A stretch of 64,000 nt of DNA, taken from Xanthobacteraceae bacterium. Lineage in GTDB: Bacteria; Pseudomonadota; Alphaproteobacteria; Rhizobiales; Xanthobacteraceae. Where the stretch lies: contig JALHMF010000006.1 of assembly GCA_022844205.1 (NCBI GenBank), forward strand, positions 69,501 through 133,500. The letters are read 5' to 3'. Positions 27,942-35,814 of this stretch are shown one piece after another; position 1 is the first letter of the stretch; every line of letters starts with the position of its first letter. The notes below the pieces were generated by a model that was given only the letters and a program-made list of their open reading frames with translations, was not told where the DNA came from and did no database searches. The position numbers were made by a program, and so were the translations under genes.

Positions 27942-29483
27942 TCACTTCAGGGTGACGCCCGAAGCGGTAGAACGTTCCTCTTCCTCGTCCTCAAGTCCCG
28001 GCTCGAGGCCGATATCCTTGAGCTTCCGATAGAGGGTAGACCGCCCGATTTTGAGCCGGCGCGCCACTTCGGTCATGCGGCCGCGGTAACGATCAATTGA
28101 AAAGCGGATCGCTTCGGCCTCGATGGTCTCCATCGGCAGCACATGGCCGTCGGATCCGATGAGCGGCAGCGACTCGCCGATGACGGCGGGTCCTGCCGGC
28201 GCGGTCGCGGGGGCGCTGTCCAGAAGCACCAGTTTCTCGCCAGCCGGTTCTGCTTTCGCAGGCTGAGGCATGGCGGATGTGGCGTATGCCTCGAAGCCCG
28301 TAATCTGGGTGGCGATCTGCGGGAACTCTGCGACGCCGATCTCGTCATTTTCAGAAAGCACCACCGCGCGAAACACGGCGTTTTCCAGTTGCCGCACGTT
28401 GCCGGGCCATTTGTAGGCATTGAGCAGCTTCATCGCATCGGCGGAAACGGAGCGGACGCGCTTGCCTTCCTCGGCGGCGAAGCGCGCGACAAAGCGGCGG
28501 ACGAGGCCGGGTACGTCTTCCATGCGCTCCCGCAGCGGCGGCACGGTGATCGGGAAGATGTGCAGGCGATAGAACAGATCCTCGCGGAATTTTCCGGCCT
28601 TCACCTGTTCGAGCAGTTCGCGGTTGGTGGCGGAGATCAGGCGGAAATCCACTTTGACAGGCTTGCGTGCGCCGACTGGATCGATCTCGCCTTCCTGCAA
28701 TGCGCGGAGCAATTTCACCTGCGCTTCCGGCGGCAGTTCGCCGATCTCGTCCAGAAATAGTGTGCCGCCATCGGCTTCGACGAATTTGCCGGGCTGTTTT
28801 TCGCTGGCGCCGGTGAAGGCGCCCTTCTCGTGACCGAACAGAATGGACTCAACGAGATTCGCAGGAATCGCGCCGCAGTTCACGGCGACGAACGCTCTGC
28901 TTTTGCGCGTGCCCGCGCCACGGATCGCGCGCGCCATCAATTCCTTGCCGACACCGGACTCGCCTTCGAGCAGGACAGGGATGTCCGAGGCGGCAGCCTT
29001 CTCGGCGAGTTTCATCGCTTGCTGCATACGTGCGCTGGCGGTGGAGAGGTCGTTGAGTTCGATGCCGCCGCTTGCGGTCTTGCTGATGCGGCGGACTTCG
29101 CCGGCGAGGGCTGCCTGATTGATCGCGTTGCGCAGCGAGACATGCATCCGCTCGGCGCCGACGGGCTTCACCACGAAATCCGTGGCACCCGCGCGCATCG
29201 CCGACACCACGGCGTCGATGGAGCCTTGGGCGGTTTGCACAATGACCGGAATATCGATGCCGCGTTCGCGCATGCGGCCGAGCAGGCCCATGCCGTCGAG
29301 GTCGGGCATCACGAGGTCGAGGATCACGCAGGCGATATTCCTGCCTTCGGGGCTGTCCAGCAGCGCCGCTGCCTGCTCGCCGCCTTCGGCCAGCACCGGC
29401 TCATACTCAAAGCGGGTGAGCAGCGCGTCCAGGAGCCGCCGCTGCACCGGATCGTCGTCGACAACGAGTACGCGCGTGGACAT
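27942..29483 (-). CDS. Sigma-54-dependent response regulator (NtrC family)
   Basis: 513 residues. The receiver domain has acidic residues in LVVDDD, phosphoacceptor Asp56 in VILDLVMPDLDG and Lys in VVKPVG. The AAA+ domain has Walker A GESGVGKE, the sigma-54 contact loop GAFTGA, Walker B GGTLFLDEIGE and FREDLFYRL. A C-terminal Fis-type helix-turn-helix (TEVARRLKIGRSTLYRKLKD) binds enhancer DNA. The ATG at 29483 has GGAGGGG upstream. No partner histidine kinase is next to it. The neighbouring L,D-transpeptidase gene, 117 bp downstream on the same strand, hints at envelope control, but the targets are unknown. Confidence 0.93.
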   Translation of the reverse strand: MSTRVLVVDDDPVQRRLLDALLTRFEYEPVLAEGGEQAAALLDSPEGRNIACVILDLVMPDLDGMGLLGRMRERGIDIPVIVQTAQGSIDAVVSAMRAGATDFVVKPVGAERMHVSLRNAINQAALAGEVRRISKTASGGIELNDLSTASARMQQAMKLAEKAAASDIPVLLEGESGVGKELMARAIRGAGTRKSRAFVAVNCGAIPANLVESILFGHEKGAFTGASEKQPGKFVEADGGTLFLDEIGELPPEAQVKLLRALQEGEIDPVGARKPVKVDFRLISATNRELLEQVKAGKFREDLFYRLHIFPITVPPLRERMEDVPGLVRRFVARFAAEEGKRVRSVSADAMKLLNAYKWPGNVRQLENAVFRAVVLSENDEIGVAEFPQIATQITGFEAYATSAMPQPAKAEPAGEKLVLLDSAPATAPAGPAVIGESLPLIGSDGHVLPMETIEAEAIRFSIDRYRGRMTEVARRLKIGRSTLYRKLKDIGLEPGLEDEEEERSTASGVTLK

Positions 29484-29568
29484 CGCCCCTCCAACCCGAC
29501 GGCGATTTGTGCCGTTCCGGGTCACTCTCGGGGACGGGTGTTAATGGAATCTGAATCAACGCTTTTTG

Positions 29569-29709
29569 TCCCTCCCGCTAAAAGGGGGAGGGAAGCGAAC
29601 GGCCTAGCCGCGAGCGGGCGGGGGTCATTCTGAGTCAATAAATTTGAACCCCACCCCACCTCGCTTGCTTTGCGATCGGAGGCGACCCTCCCCTCTGCGA
29701 GGGGAGGGA
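29569..29709. repeat. Palindromic repeat of the CCCTCCCnnnAAAGGGGGAGGG type
   Basis: Arms GTCCCTCCCGCTAAAAGGGGGAGGG at one side and GACCCTCCCCTCTGCGAGGGGAGGG at the other, with CGAGCGGGCGGGGGTCA and ACCCCACCCCACCTCGCTTG between them, able to form a long imperfect stem. It lies in the divergent gap before pepF. Confidence 0.8.
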
Positions 29710-29783
29710 TGAAGAAAGATGCGCCACACATTGATCGAAAGCGCCGCACACAATATGTGAAGAGAAAGGAGCCATTCCCCGAC

Positions 29784-31619
29784 ATGCAGAAATTGCACGC
29801 CCCCGCCGGAGCCGCCGCCCTGAAGAACGACGCCCTAGGCGAGCTGCCGGAATGGAATCTGGCCGATCTCTATTCGTCCATCGACGCGCCTGAGGTGGCG
29901 GCTGATCTTGCCAGGGGCGAGGCCGAATGCGCGGCCTTCGAGGAGGCCTACAAGGGCAAGCTCGCGAACATCGCGGAGGGGCTGGACGCGGGCGAGAAAC
30001 TGAATGCAGCGGTGGTGCGCTTCGAGGCGATCGAGGATCTGCTTGGGCGGCTGGTCTCGTTCGCGGGGCTCCTCTACACCGGCAACACCGCCGATCCGAA
30101 GCGCGCGAAATTCTACGGCGATATCCGCGAGCGCATTACGGCCGCGTCTTCGCAGCTTTTGTTCTTCGCGCTAGAGCTGAATCGGATCGACGACAGACTG
30201 ATCGACAAGGCGCTGCAGGATGCGAAATTCGCGCGCTACCGCCCGTGGGTCGAGGACATCCGGAAAGAAAAGCCGTATCAGCTCGAGGACCGCGTCGAGC
30301 AGCTTTTTCACGAAAAGTCCGTTACCGGCACCGGCTCGTGGAATCGCCTGTTTGACGAAACGATTTCCTCGCTGCGCTTCCATGTGGACGGCGAGGAACT
30401 CGCGATCGAACCGACGCTGAATCTCCTGCAGGACCCGAAGGAAGAAAAGCGCAGGGCCGCATCCGATGCGCTGGCCAAGGTGTTCAAGGAAAACCTGCGG
30501 CTGTTTTCGCTCATCACCAATACGCTCGCGAAGGACAAGGAAATTTCCGACCGCTGGCGCGGCTTCGAGGACATCGCCGACGCGCGGCATCTGTCCAACC
30601 GCGTCGAGCGCGAAGTGGTGGAGGCGCTGGTTACGTCCGTGCGCGAGGCCTATCCGCGGCTGTCGCATCGTTATTACAAGCTGAAGGCCAAATGGTTCGG
30701 ACGCGAATTCCTCCATCACTGGGACCGCAACGCGCCGCTGCCGAAGGTGGAGCAGCGCACGATCCCGTGGACCGAGGCGCGCAATACGGTGCTCACTGCT
30801 TATGGCGCTTTTTCTCCAAAAATGGCGTCCATCGCGCAGGATTTCTTCGACAAGAACTGGATCGATGCGCCGGTGCGTCCGGGAAAATCGCCGGGCGCCT
30901 TCGCGCATCCGACCGTGCCGTCGGTGCATCCCTATGTGCTGATGAATTATCAAGGCAAGCCGCGCGATGTGATGACGCTCGCACACGAACTCGGCCACGG
31001 CGTGCATCAGGTGCTGGCCGCACCGCAGGGGGCCTTGATGTCATCGACACCGCTGACGCTGGCGGAGACCGCGTCGGTGTTCGGCGAGATGCTCACCTTC
31101 CGCGCGCTGCTCGCCAAATCCGACACGACCCAGCGCAAGGCGATGCTCGCCCAAAAAGTCGAGGACATGATCAACACGGTCGTGCGCCAGATCGCGTTCT
31201 ACTGGTTCGAGCGCAAGCTGCACACCGAGCGCAAGAAGGGCGAAATCACGCCGGACCGCATCGGCGAACTCTGGATGGAAGTGCAGGGCGAGAGCCTTGG
31301 ATCGGCCATCCGCATCGGCCCGGGTTACGAAACCTTCTGGGCCTACATTCCGCATTTCGTGCATTCGCCGTTCTATGTGTACGCTTATGCCTTCGGCGAT
31401 TGTCTCGTGAACTCGCTCTATGCGGTCTACGAGAAATCCGACAAGGGCTTCGCCGAGCGCTATCTCGACATGCTCGCCGCCGGCGGCACCAAACATCATG
31501 CGGAATTGCTGAAGCCGTTTGGCCTCGACGCGCGCGATCCGAAATTCTGGATGAACGGGTTGAGCCTGATCGACCGGATGATTACTGAATTGGAGGAGTT
31601 GGACGGAAAGGGTTCATAA
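29784..31619 (+). CDS. pepF: M3 family oligoendopeptidase (PepF-like)
   Basis: A 611-residue cytoplasmic zinc peptidase that degrades short peptides. The zinc motif is AHELGHG (His401, Glu402, His405), with the third ligand Glu expected in LAETASVFGEM about 25 residues on. GYETFWAYIPHFVHSPFYVYAYAFGD near the end is characteristic of the M3B/PepF group, as is LPEWNLADLYSS at the start. I chose ATG 29784, with AAAGGAG about 12 bases upstream; the open frame upstream runs through a palindromic repeat and is not coding. Confidence 0.93.
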   Translation: MQKLHAPAGAAALKNDALGELPEWNLADLYSSIDAPEVAADLARGEAECAAFEEAYKGKLANIAEGLDAGEKLNAAVVRFEAIEDLLGRLVSFAGLLYTGNTADPKRAKFYGDIRERITAASSQLLFFALELNRIDDRLIDKALQDAKFARYRPWVEDIRKEKPYQLEDRVEQLFHEKSVTGTGSWNRLFDETISSLRFHVDGEELAIEPTLNLLQDPKEEKRRAASDALAKVFKENLRLFSLITNTLAKDKEISDRWRGFEDIADARHLSNRVEREVVEALVTSVREAYPRLSHRYYKLKAKWFGREFLHHWDRNAPLPKVEQRTIPWTEARNTVLTAYGAFSPKMASIAQDFFDKNWIDAPVRPGKSPGAFAHPTVPSVHPYVLMNYQGKPRDVMTLAHELGHGVHQVLAAPQGALMSSTPLTLAETASVFGEMLTFRALLAKSDTTQRKAMLAQKVEDMINTVVRQIAFYWFERKLHTERKKGEITPDRIGELWMEVQGESLGSAIRIGPGYETFWAYIPHFVHSPFYVYAYAFGDCLVNSLYAVYEKSDKGFAERYLDMLAAGGTKHHAELLKPFGLDARDPKFWMNGLSLIDRMITELEELDGKGS

Positions 31620-31647
31620 CCCCGGTTATGCAAAATGCATCACTTAT

Positions 31648-31666
31648 GTTATACGTTTTGTATAAC
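31648..31666. promoter_or_regulatory. Palindromic operator before the toxin-antitoxin pair
   Basis: A 19-bp interrupted palindrome GTTATAC-GTTTT-GTATAAC ending 11 bp before the antitoxin start and overlapping the likely -10 region. Antitoxins of this type usually repress their own operon through such a site. Confidence 0.6.
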
Positions 31667-31677
31667 AAGAGGTTTCA

Positions 31678-31950
31678 ATGACCGTTCAGAAGAAAATCGA
31701 ACCGCACTCCAGCGGCCAAGTGGTGGCCACCGTCGAGTTAAAGAAAATCGGCAACTCCACAGGCGTGATACTGCCCAAGGAGGTCATGGCGCGTCTAAAT
31801 TTGAGTACCGGCGATAAATTCTACGCAACCCTGACGCCCGAAGGCGGAATCCGGCTCACGCCCTATGATCCCGACTTCGAGAAAGCGATGAAGATTGCCC
31901 GCAAGGGAATGAAGATTTATCGCAACGCCTTGGCTGAGTTGGCCAAATGA
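31678..31950 (+). CDS. AbrB/MazE-type antitoxin
   Basis: 90 residues. The swapped-hairpin AbrB/MazE DNA-binding core is VELKKIGNSTGVILPKEVMARLNL followed by TGDKFYATLTPEGGIRLTPYD, starting near residue 19. The C-terminal helices (DPDFEKAMKIARKGMKIYRNALAELAK) would wrap the toxin. Its stop overlaps the start of the Doc-like toxin gene (ATGA), typical of translationally coupled TA pairs. It should neutralise the toxin and repress the operon by binding the palindrome just upstream. In phage P1 the Doc partner is Phd, a different fold, so this is an AbrB-Doc combination. Confidence 0.88.
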   Translation: MTVQKKIEPHSSGQVVATVELKKIGNSTGVILPKEVMARLNLSTGDKFYATLTPEGGIRLTPYDPDFEKAMKIARKGMKIYRNALAELAK

Positions 31951-32342
31951 AAGCGCCGCGCTGGCTGACGGCCACAATGGTGGTCGCCATCCACGATGAG
32001 CAGTTGGCGATTCACGGTGGCGCGGGCGGGTTGCGCGATGAAGGCTTGCTTGAGTCGGCGCTAAGCCGCCCGCGCAATAAATGGGAATACGAAAACGCGG
32101 ATTTGCCGGAGCTTGCGGCGGCCTATGCTTTCAGCCTCGCCCGTAACCATCCGTTTATCGACGGCAACAAAAGAACCGCGCTGCTCGCAATGTACACTTT
32201 CCTGGGCTTGAACCGGGTTGATTTTGTGGTTCCGGAAGCCGAAGCGGCCGCCATGATTTTGTCGCTGGCAGCGGGTGAAGTCAGTGAAGAAAGCCTTGTG
32301 CGCTGGATCAGGGATAATCTCCCGAAAAAAAGAAAGAAGTGA
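31947..32342 (+). CDS. doc: Doc-type (Fic/Doc family) toxin
   Basis: A 131-residue Fic-fold protein. The active-site loop HPFIDGNKR (residues 68-76) matches the Doc/Fic signature HxFx(D/N)GNKR. Doc of phage P1 phosphorylates elongation factor Tu and stops translation. The N-terminal VAIHDEQLAIHGGAGGLRDEGLLESALSRP is typical of death-on-curing proteins. All key residues are intact, so it is probably active when the antitoxin is lost. The pair sits alone between core genes pepF and a ubiB-like gene, which fits insertion of a mobile TA module, but no transfer ends are visible. Confidence 0.92.
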   Translation: MKAPRWLTATMVVAIHDEQLAIHGGAGGLRDEGLLESALSRPRNKWEYENADLPELAAAYAFSLARNHPFIDGNKRTALLAMYTFLGLNRVDFVVPEAEAAAMILSLAAGEVSEESLVRWIRDNLPKKRKK

Positions 32343-32396
32343 TTCTGGCTGCCTCTCTGCCAAAATCTGCTTTGCTTGGTTTTTGATTGGACTGAA

Positions 32397-33758
32397 ATGA
32401 CCGACGACGAACGCAATCGCCTTTCCGCCCGCGCCGCGCGTTACGCGCGCGTCGGCACCAACATGGGCGGCATTGCGGCGCGTTTCGTCGGCGCGCAATT
32501 TTTCGGACTCACGATCGATCGCGGGAAAAACGCCATCGAACTGGCCGCCGCACTCGGCGGGCTGAAAGGCCCGATCATGAAGGCCGCGCAGTTGTTGTCC
32601 ACGATCCCCGACGCGCTGCCCGCCGAATACGCCACCGAACTCATGAAGCTGCAAAACGAAGCGCCGCCGATGGGCTGGGCCTTTGTCAAACGACGCATGG
32701 CGGCGGAGCTTGGCCCGGAGTGGCAATCGAAATTCGGCTCGTTCGAGCACACGCCCACGGCGGCGGCCTCGCTCGGCCAGGTGCATCGCGCCGTCTCGCA
32801 CGACGGAAAGCCGCTGGCGGTGAAGCTGCAATATCCCGACATGCAGTCGGCGGTGGAGGCGGACCTGCGCCAGCTCGACATGGTGCTCGCGATCCACCGG
32901 CGCATGGATCCGGTGATCGACACGCGCGAGATCGCGCAAGAGCTGGGCGCCCGCATCCGTGAAGAACTGGATTATCGCCGCGAGGCGAAACACGCGGCAC
33001 TTTATCAGAACATGCTTGGCGACACGCCCGAGGTCCGCGTGCCCGCGTCGTGGCCGTCGCTCTCGACGGGCCGGCTGCTCACGCTCGACTGGCTGGAAGG
33101 CAAGAAATTGCTCGAATACAAGGACGCGCCGCTGGAAGCGCGTAACCGGATCGCGGTCGCCATGTTCAAGGCGTGGTGGCAGCCGTTCTCCCGCTTTGGC
33201 GTGATCCACGGAGATCCGCATCTCGGCAACTACACCGCGTTTGAGCAGGCCGGCGAGCCGCGCGGGATCAATCTCCTCGACTACGGCTGCATCCGGATCT
33301 TCCCGCCGAAGTTCGTGGGCGGTGTCGTCGATCTCTATCGCGGCCTGCTCGAAGGCGACGAAACGCGCATAGTCCACGCCTACGAAGTCTGGGGCTTCAA
33401 GAATCTGTCCCGCGACCTGATCGAGGTTCTCAATATCTGGGCCCGCTTCATCTATGGGCCGCTGATGGACGACCGCGTGCGTACGGTCGCCGACGGGGTG
33501 AAGCCCGGCGAATACGGCCGGCGCGAGGCTTTCCGTGTCCATCAGGCGTTACGCGAGAAGGGACCGGTCACGGTGCCGCGCGAATTCGTGCTGATGGATC
33601 GCGCCGCCATCGGCCTCGGCGGGGTCTTCCTGCATCTCGCCGCCGAACTGAATTTCCATGAGCTATTTGAGAATGCGATCAGCCGATTTACGGTTGCGCA
33701 AGTTTCGGCGCGACAGACGGACGCGCTCAAAGCCGCGGGGCTGGAAAACGCCGCATAA
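32397..33758 (+). CDS. ABC1/UbiB/AarF family atypical kinase
   Basis: 453 residues of the ADCK/UbiB protein-kinase-like family, some of which support ubiquinone synthesis. Seen: LKGPIMKAAQLLSTIPDALP, where KxGQ is usual but KAAQ stands here; an alanine-rich TAAASLGQVHRA loop; VKLQYPD with the likely ATP-site lysine; EELDYRREAKHA; HGDPHLGNY as the catalytic loop and LDYGCIRIF in place of DFG. No membrane helices are evident at the C-terminus. The first good start is ATG 32397. It is probably cytoplasmic or membrane-associated. A role in quinone biology is a family-level guess. Confidence 0.85.
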   Translation: MTDDERNRLSARAARYARVGTNMGGIAARFVGAQFFGLTIDRGKNAIELAAALGGLKGPIMKAAQLLSTIPDALPAEYATELMKLQNEAPPMGWAFVKRRMAAELGPEWQSKFGSFEHTPTAAASLGQVHRAVSHDGKPLAVKLQYPDMQSAVEADLRQLDMVLAIHRRMDPVIDTREIAQELGARIREELDYRREAKHAALYQNMLGDTPEVRVPASWPSLSTGRLLTLDWLEGKKLLEYKDAPLEARNRIAVAMFKAWWQPFSRFGVIHGDPHLGNYTAFEQAGEPRGINLLDYGCIRIFPPKFVGGVVDLYRGLLEGDETRIVHAYEVWGFKNLSRDLIEVLNIWARFIYGPLMDDRVRTVADGVKPGEYGRREAFRVHQALREKGPVTVPREFVLMDRAAIGLGGVFLHLAAELNFHELFENAISRFTVAQVSARQTDALKAAGLENAA

Positions 33759-33835
33759 CCCTATAACCCACGCGTTGCCCGCCGCCTCCGATTCCGCTAA
33801 GCCTTTAGTCGTTCCAATGCAGCGACGGGGCTCAC

Positions 33836-33988
33836 ATGGCCGACCACGGTACACCGAAATACTCGACCGCACCCGGCAACGACTATGCCGAGCATGAGTC
33901 CACCTACAATCTTTTCATCTGGCTCACGAAGTGGACGATCGGAATCGTCGCCGCGGTCCTGGTGATGATGTTCTTGTTCCTCACCTGA
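33836..33988 (+). CDS. aa3-type cytochrome c oxidase subunit IV (small)
   Basis: A 50-residue protein: a polar N-terminus MADHGTPKYSTAPGNDYAEH and one membrane helix (LFIWLTKWTIGIVAAVLVMMFLFLT). This is the bacterial aa3 oxidase subunit IV family of alphaproteobacteria, in which the conserved segment HxxTY(N/x)xF precedes the helix. It is a minor subunit of the terminal oxidase, whose large subunits are not in this window. It lies 22 bp before pntAA, a position I recall from other Rhizobiales genomes. Confidence 0.88.
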   Translation: MADHGTPKYSTAPGNDYAEHESTYNLFIWLTKWTIGIVAAVLVMMFLFLT

Positions 33989-34010
33989 AGTCCCGGGCCC
34001 AGGCCCAGTC

Positions 34011-35141
34011 ATGAAAATTGCGATCCCTGCCGAAACCGACAAGGGTGAGCCGCGCGTTGCCGCGACACCGGACACGGTGAAGCGGCTTGTTGCGCTCGGC
34101 GCGACCGTCGTTGTCGAAAAAGGCGCCGGCCTGCAGGCCGGTGTGGTCGATGCCGATTACACGGCGGCGGGGGCAACGGTCGCAGGCAGTGCCGCCGAGG
34201 CGCACAAGGACGCCGATGTCGTCTTGAAGGTGCGCCGCCCGGCGAAGGGGGAGCTTTCCGGCTACAAGCCGGGCGCCCTTCTGATCGGCATGCTCGATCC
34301 CTACGGCAATGAGGGGGCACTCGCCGAGATCGCGGCCGCCAAGATCGCGGCCTTTTCGATGGAATTGCTCCCGCGCATCACCCGCGCGCAGAGCATGGAC
34401 GTGCTTTCCTCGCAGGCGAACCTCGCCGGTTATCGTGGCGTGATTGACGCTGCGGCCGAATACGGGCGGGCGATCCCGATGATGATGACGGCGGCGGGCA
34501 CCGTTCCCGCGGCGAGAATTTTCGTGATGGGTGCCGGTGTCGCGGGCTTGCAGGCGATTGCGACCGCGCGCCGTCTCGGTGGGGTGGTGACGGCAACCGA
34601 CGTTCGCCCCGCCGCGAAGGAGCAGGTGGAGTCGCTCGGCGCGAAGTTCGTCGCGGTCGAGGACGAGGAATTCAAGGCGGCGGAAACCGCGGCCGGCTAC
34701 GCCAAGGAAATGTCGAAAGAGTATCAGGCGAAGCAGGCGGCACTCGTCGCGGCGCATATCGCCAAACAGGACATTGTCGTAACCACCGCCGCCATTCCGG
34801 GCCGTCCTTCGCCGAAGCTCGTTTCGAAAGCGATGGTGGAATCGATGAAGCCGGGTTCGGTGCTGGTCGACCTCGCGGTCGAGCGCGGCGGCAATGTTGA
34901 ACTCTCCAAGCCCGGTGAGGTCGTGAATGTGAACGGGGTGAAGGTCGTGGGTTACACGAATGTACCCGGCCGTCTCGCCGCGACCGCTTCGAGCCTGTAT
35001 GCAAAGAACCTGTTCGCGTTTCTGGAACTGATGATCAAGGACAAGCAGCTGAACGTCCCGTGGGACGACGAAATCCTGAAGGCGACGCTGCTCACGCGCG
35101 ACGGCGCGGTCGTGCATCCGAATTTTCTAAAGAAGGCGTGA
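34011..35141 (+). CDS. pntA: NAD(P) transhydrogenase subunit alpha, part 1 (PntAA)
   Basis: 376 residues forming domain I of the proton-pumping transhydrogenase, the NAD(H)-binding part on the cytoplasmic face. It starts MKIAIPAETDKGEPRVAATP, the alanine-dehydrogenase-like entry sequence, with the NAD site VMGAGVAGLQAIATARRLGG and the loop segment MVESMKPGSVLVDLAVERGGN. As in many alphaproteobacteria the alpha chain is split into AA (this) and AB. The complex uses the proton gradient to make NADPH from NADH. Next gene: pntAB after a 192-bp gap filled by a palindromic repeat. Confidence 0.96.
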   Translation: MKIAIPAETDKGEPRVAATPDTVKRLVALGATVVVEKGAGLQAGVVDADYTAAGATVAGSAAEAHKDADVVLKVRRPAKGELSGYKPGALLIGMLDPYGNEGALAEIAAAKIAAFSMELLPRITRAQSMDVLSSQANLAGYRGVIDAAAEYGRAIPMMMTAAGTVPAARIFVMGAGVAGLQAIATARRLGGVVTATDVRPAAKEQVESLGAKFVAVEDEEFKAAETAAGYAKEMSKEYQAKQAALVAAHIAKQDIVVTTAAIPGRPSPKLVSKAMVESMKPGSVLVDLAVERGGNVELSKPGEVVNVNGVKVVGYTNVPGRLAATASSLYAKNLFAFLELMIKDKQLNVPWDDEILKATLLTRDGAVVHPNFLKKA

Positions 35142-35183
35142 CGGAGCGAATATGAAATCTGTTGCGCGGTTTGACTCAATTCT

Positions 35184-35309
35184 CCCTCCCCCTGAAAGGG
35201 GGAGGGTCGCGAGTGTAGCGAGCGGGGTGGGGGTCAAGCAGACGACCCCCACCCGCCTCCGTTCGCGGTCGCGAACGTCGGTCGCCCTCCCCCTTGCAGG
35301 GGGAGGGAT
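35184..35309. repeat. Palindromic repeat (CCCTCCCCCTGAAAGGGGGAGGG type) inside the pnt genes
   Basis: Outer arms CTCCCTCCCCCTGAAAGGG and CCCTCCCCCTTGCAGGGGGAG, inner arms CGAGCGGGGTGGGGGTC and GACCCCCACCCGCCTCCG. It fills the gap between pntAA and pntAB and would form a long RNA stem in the polycistronic message. Confidence 0.85.
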
Positions 35310-35333
35310 AAGAAAATCCGAAGGAGCTTCTGC

Positions 35334-35654
35334 ATGAGCCAGGTGAGCAATGTCGATCCCTTCGTCTTCCAGTTCTCGATCTTCGTGCTGGCGGTGTTCG
35401 TCGGCTACTACGTGGTCTGGTCGGTGACGCCGGCGCTGCACACGCCGCTGATGTCCGTCACCAACGCGATCTCTTCGGTGATCGTGGTTGGCGCGCTGCT
35501 GTCGGTCGGCGTGCCGGACATCGCGAACGACAGCGGTCCCTGGTGGGCGAGGGCGCTCGGTTTCTTCGCGCTGATCATGGCGGCGGTGAATATCTTCGGC
35601 GGCTTCCTGGTCACGCAGCGCATGCTGGCGATGTATACGAAGAAAAAGAAGTGA
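35334..35654 (+). CDS. NAD(P) transhydrogenase subunit alpha, part 2 (PntAB)
   Basis: 106 residues with three to four membrane helices ([53 protein letters not shown]). It supplies the alpha-side membrane segment (part of domain II) of the split transhydrogenase. The sequence [24 protein letters not shown] is continuous across about residues 32-55 and is highly characteristic of the family. It lies between pntAA and pntB on the same strand, separated from each by a palindromic repeat. Confidence 0.95.
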   Translation: MSQVSNVDPFVFQFSIFVLAVFVGYYVVWSVTPALHTPLMSVTNAISSVIVVGALLSVGVPDIANDSGPWWARALGFFALIMAAVNIFGGFLVTQRMLAMYTKKKK

Positions 35655-35685
35655 CGCGGATGAACCTCGTTCTCATGCCTTTGTC

Positions 35686-35795
35686 CGTCACCCTGAGGTG
35701 CTTGCCGACGAAGTCGGCAAGCCTCGAAGGGCGACGGCCCGTATCGTCATCCTTCGAGGCTCGGCGGCTTCGCCGCCTCGCACCTCAGGATGACG
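35686..35795. repeat. Palindromic repeat (CCTGAGGTGC type) inside the pnt genes
   Basis: Starts CGTCACCCTGAGGTGCTTGC and ends CTCGCACCTCAGGATGACG; inner arms CCTCGAAGGGCGA and ATCCTTCGAGG. It fills the pntAB-pntB gap, so both junctions of this gene set carry a repeat, each of a different family. Confidence 0.85.
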
Positions 35796-35814
35796 TGCAA
35801 GGGGAGAACTCCCG

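Noticed and set aside
29670-29783. N-terminal extension of the pepF frame
   Set aside because: It translates a palindromic repeat; the first plausible start with a ribosome site is ATG 29784.
32550-32640. Loss of function in the UbiB-like kinase because KxGQ reads KAAQ
   Set aside because: By recall the KAAQ variant is common in alphaproteobacterial members, so it is not good evidence of inactivity.
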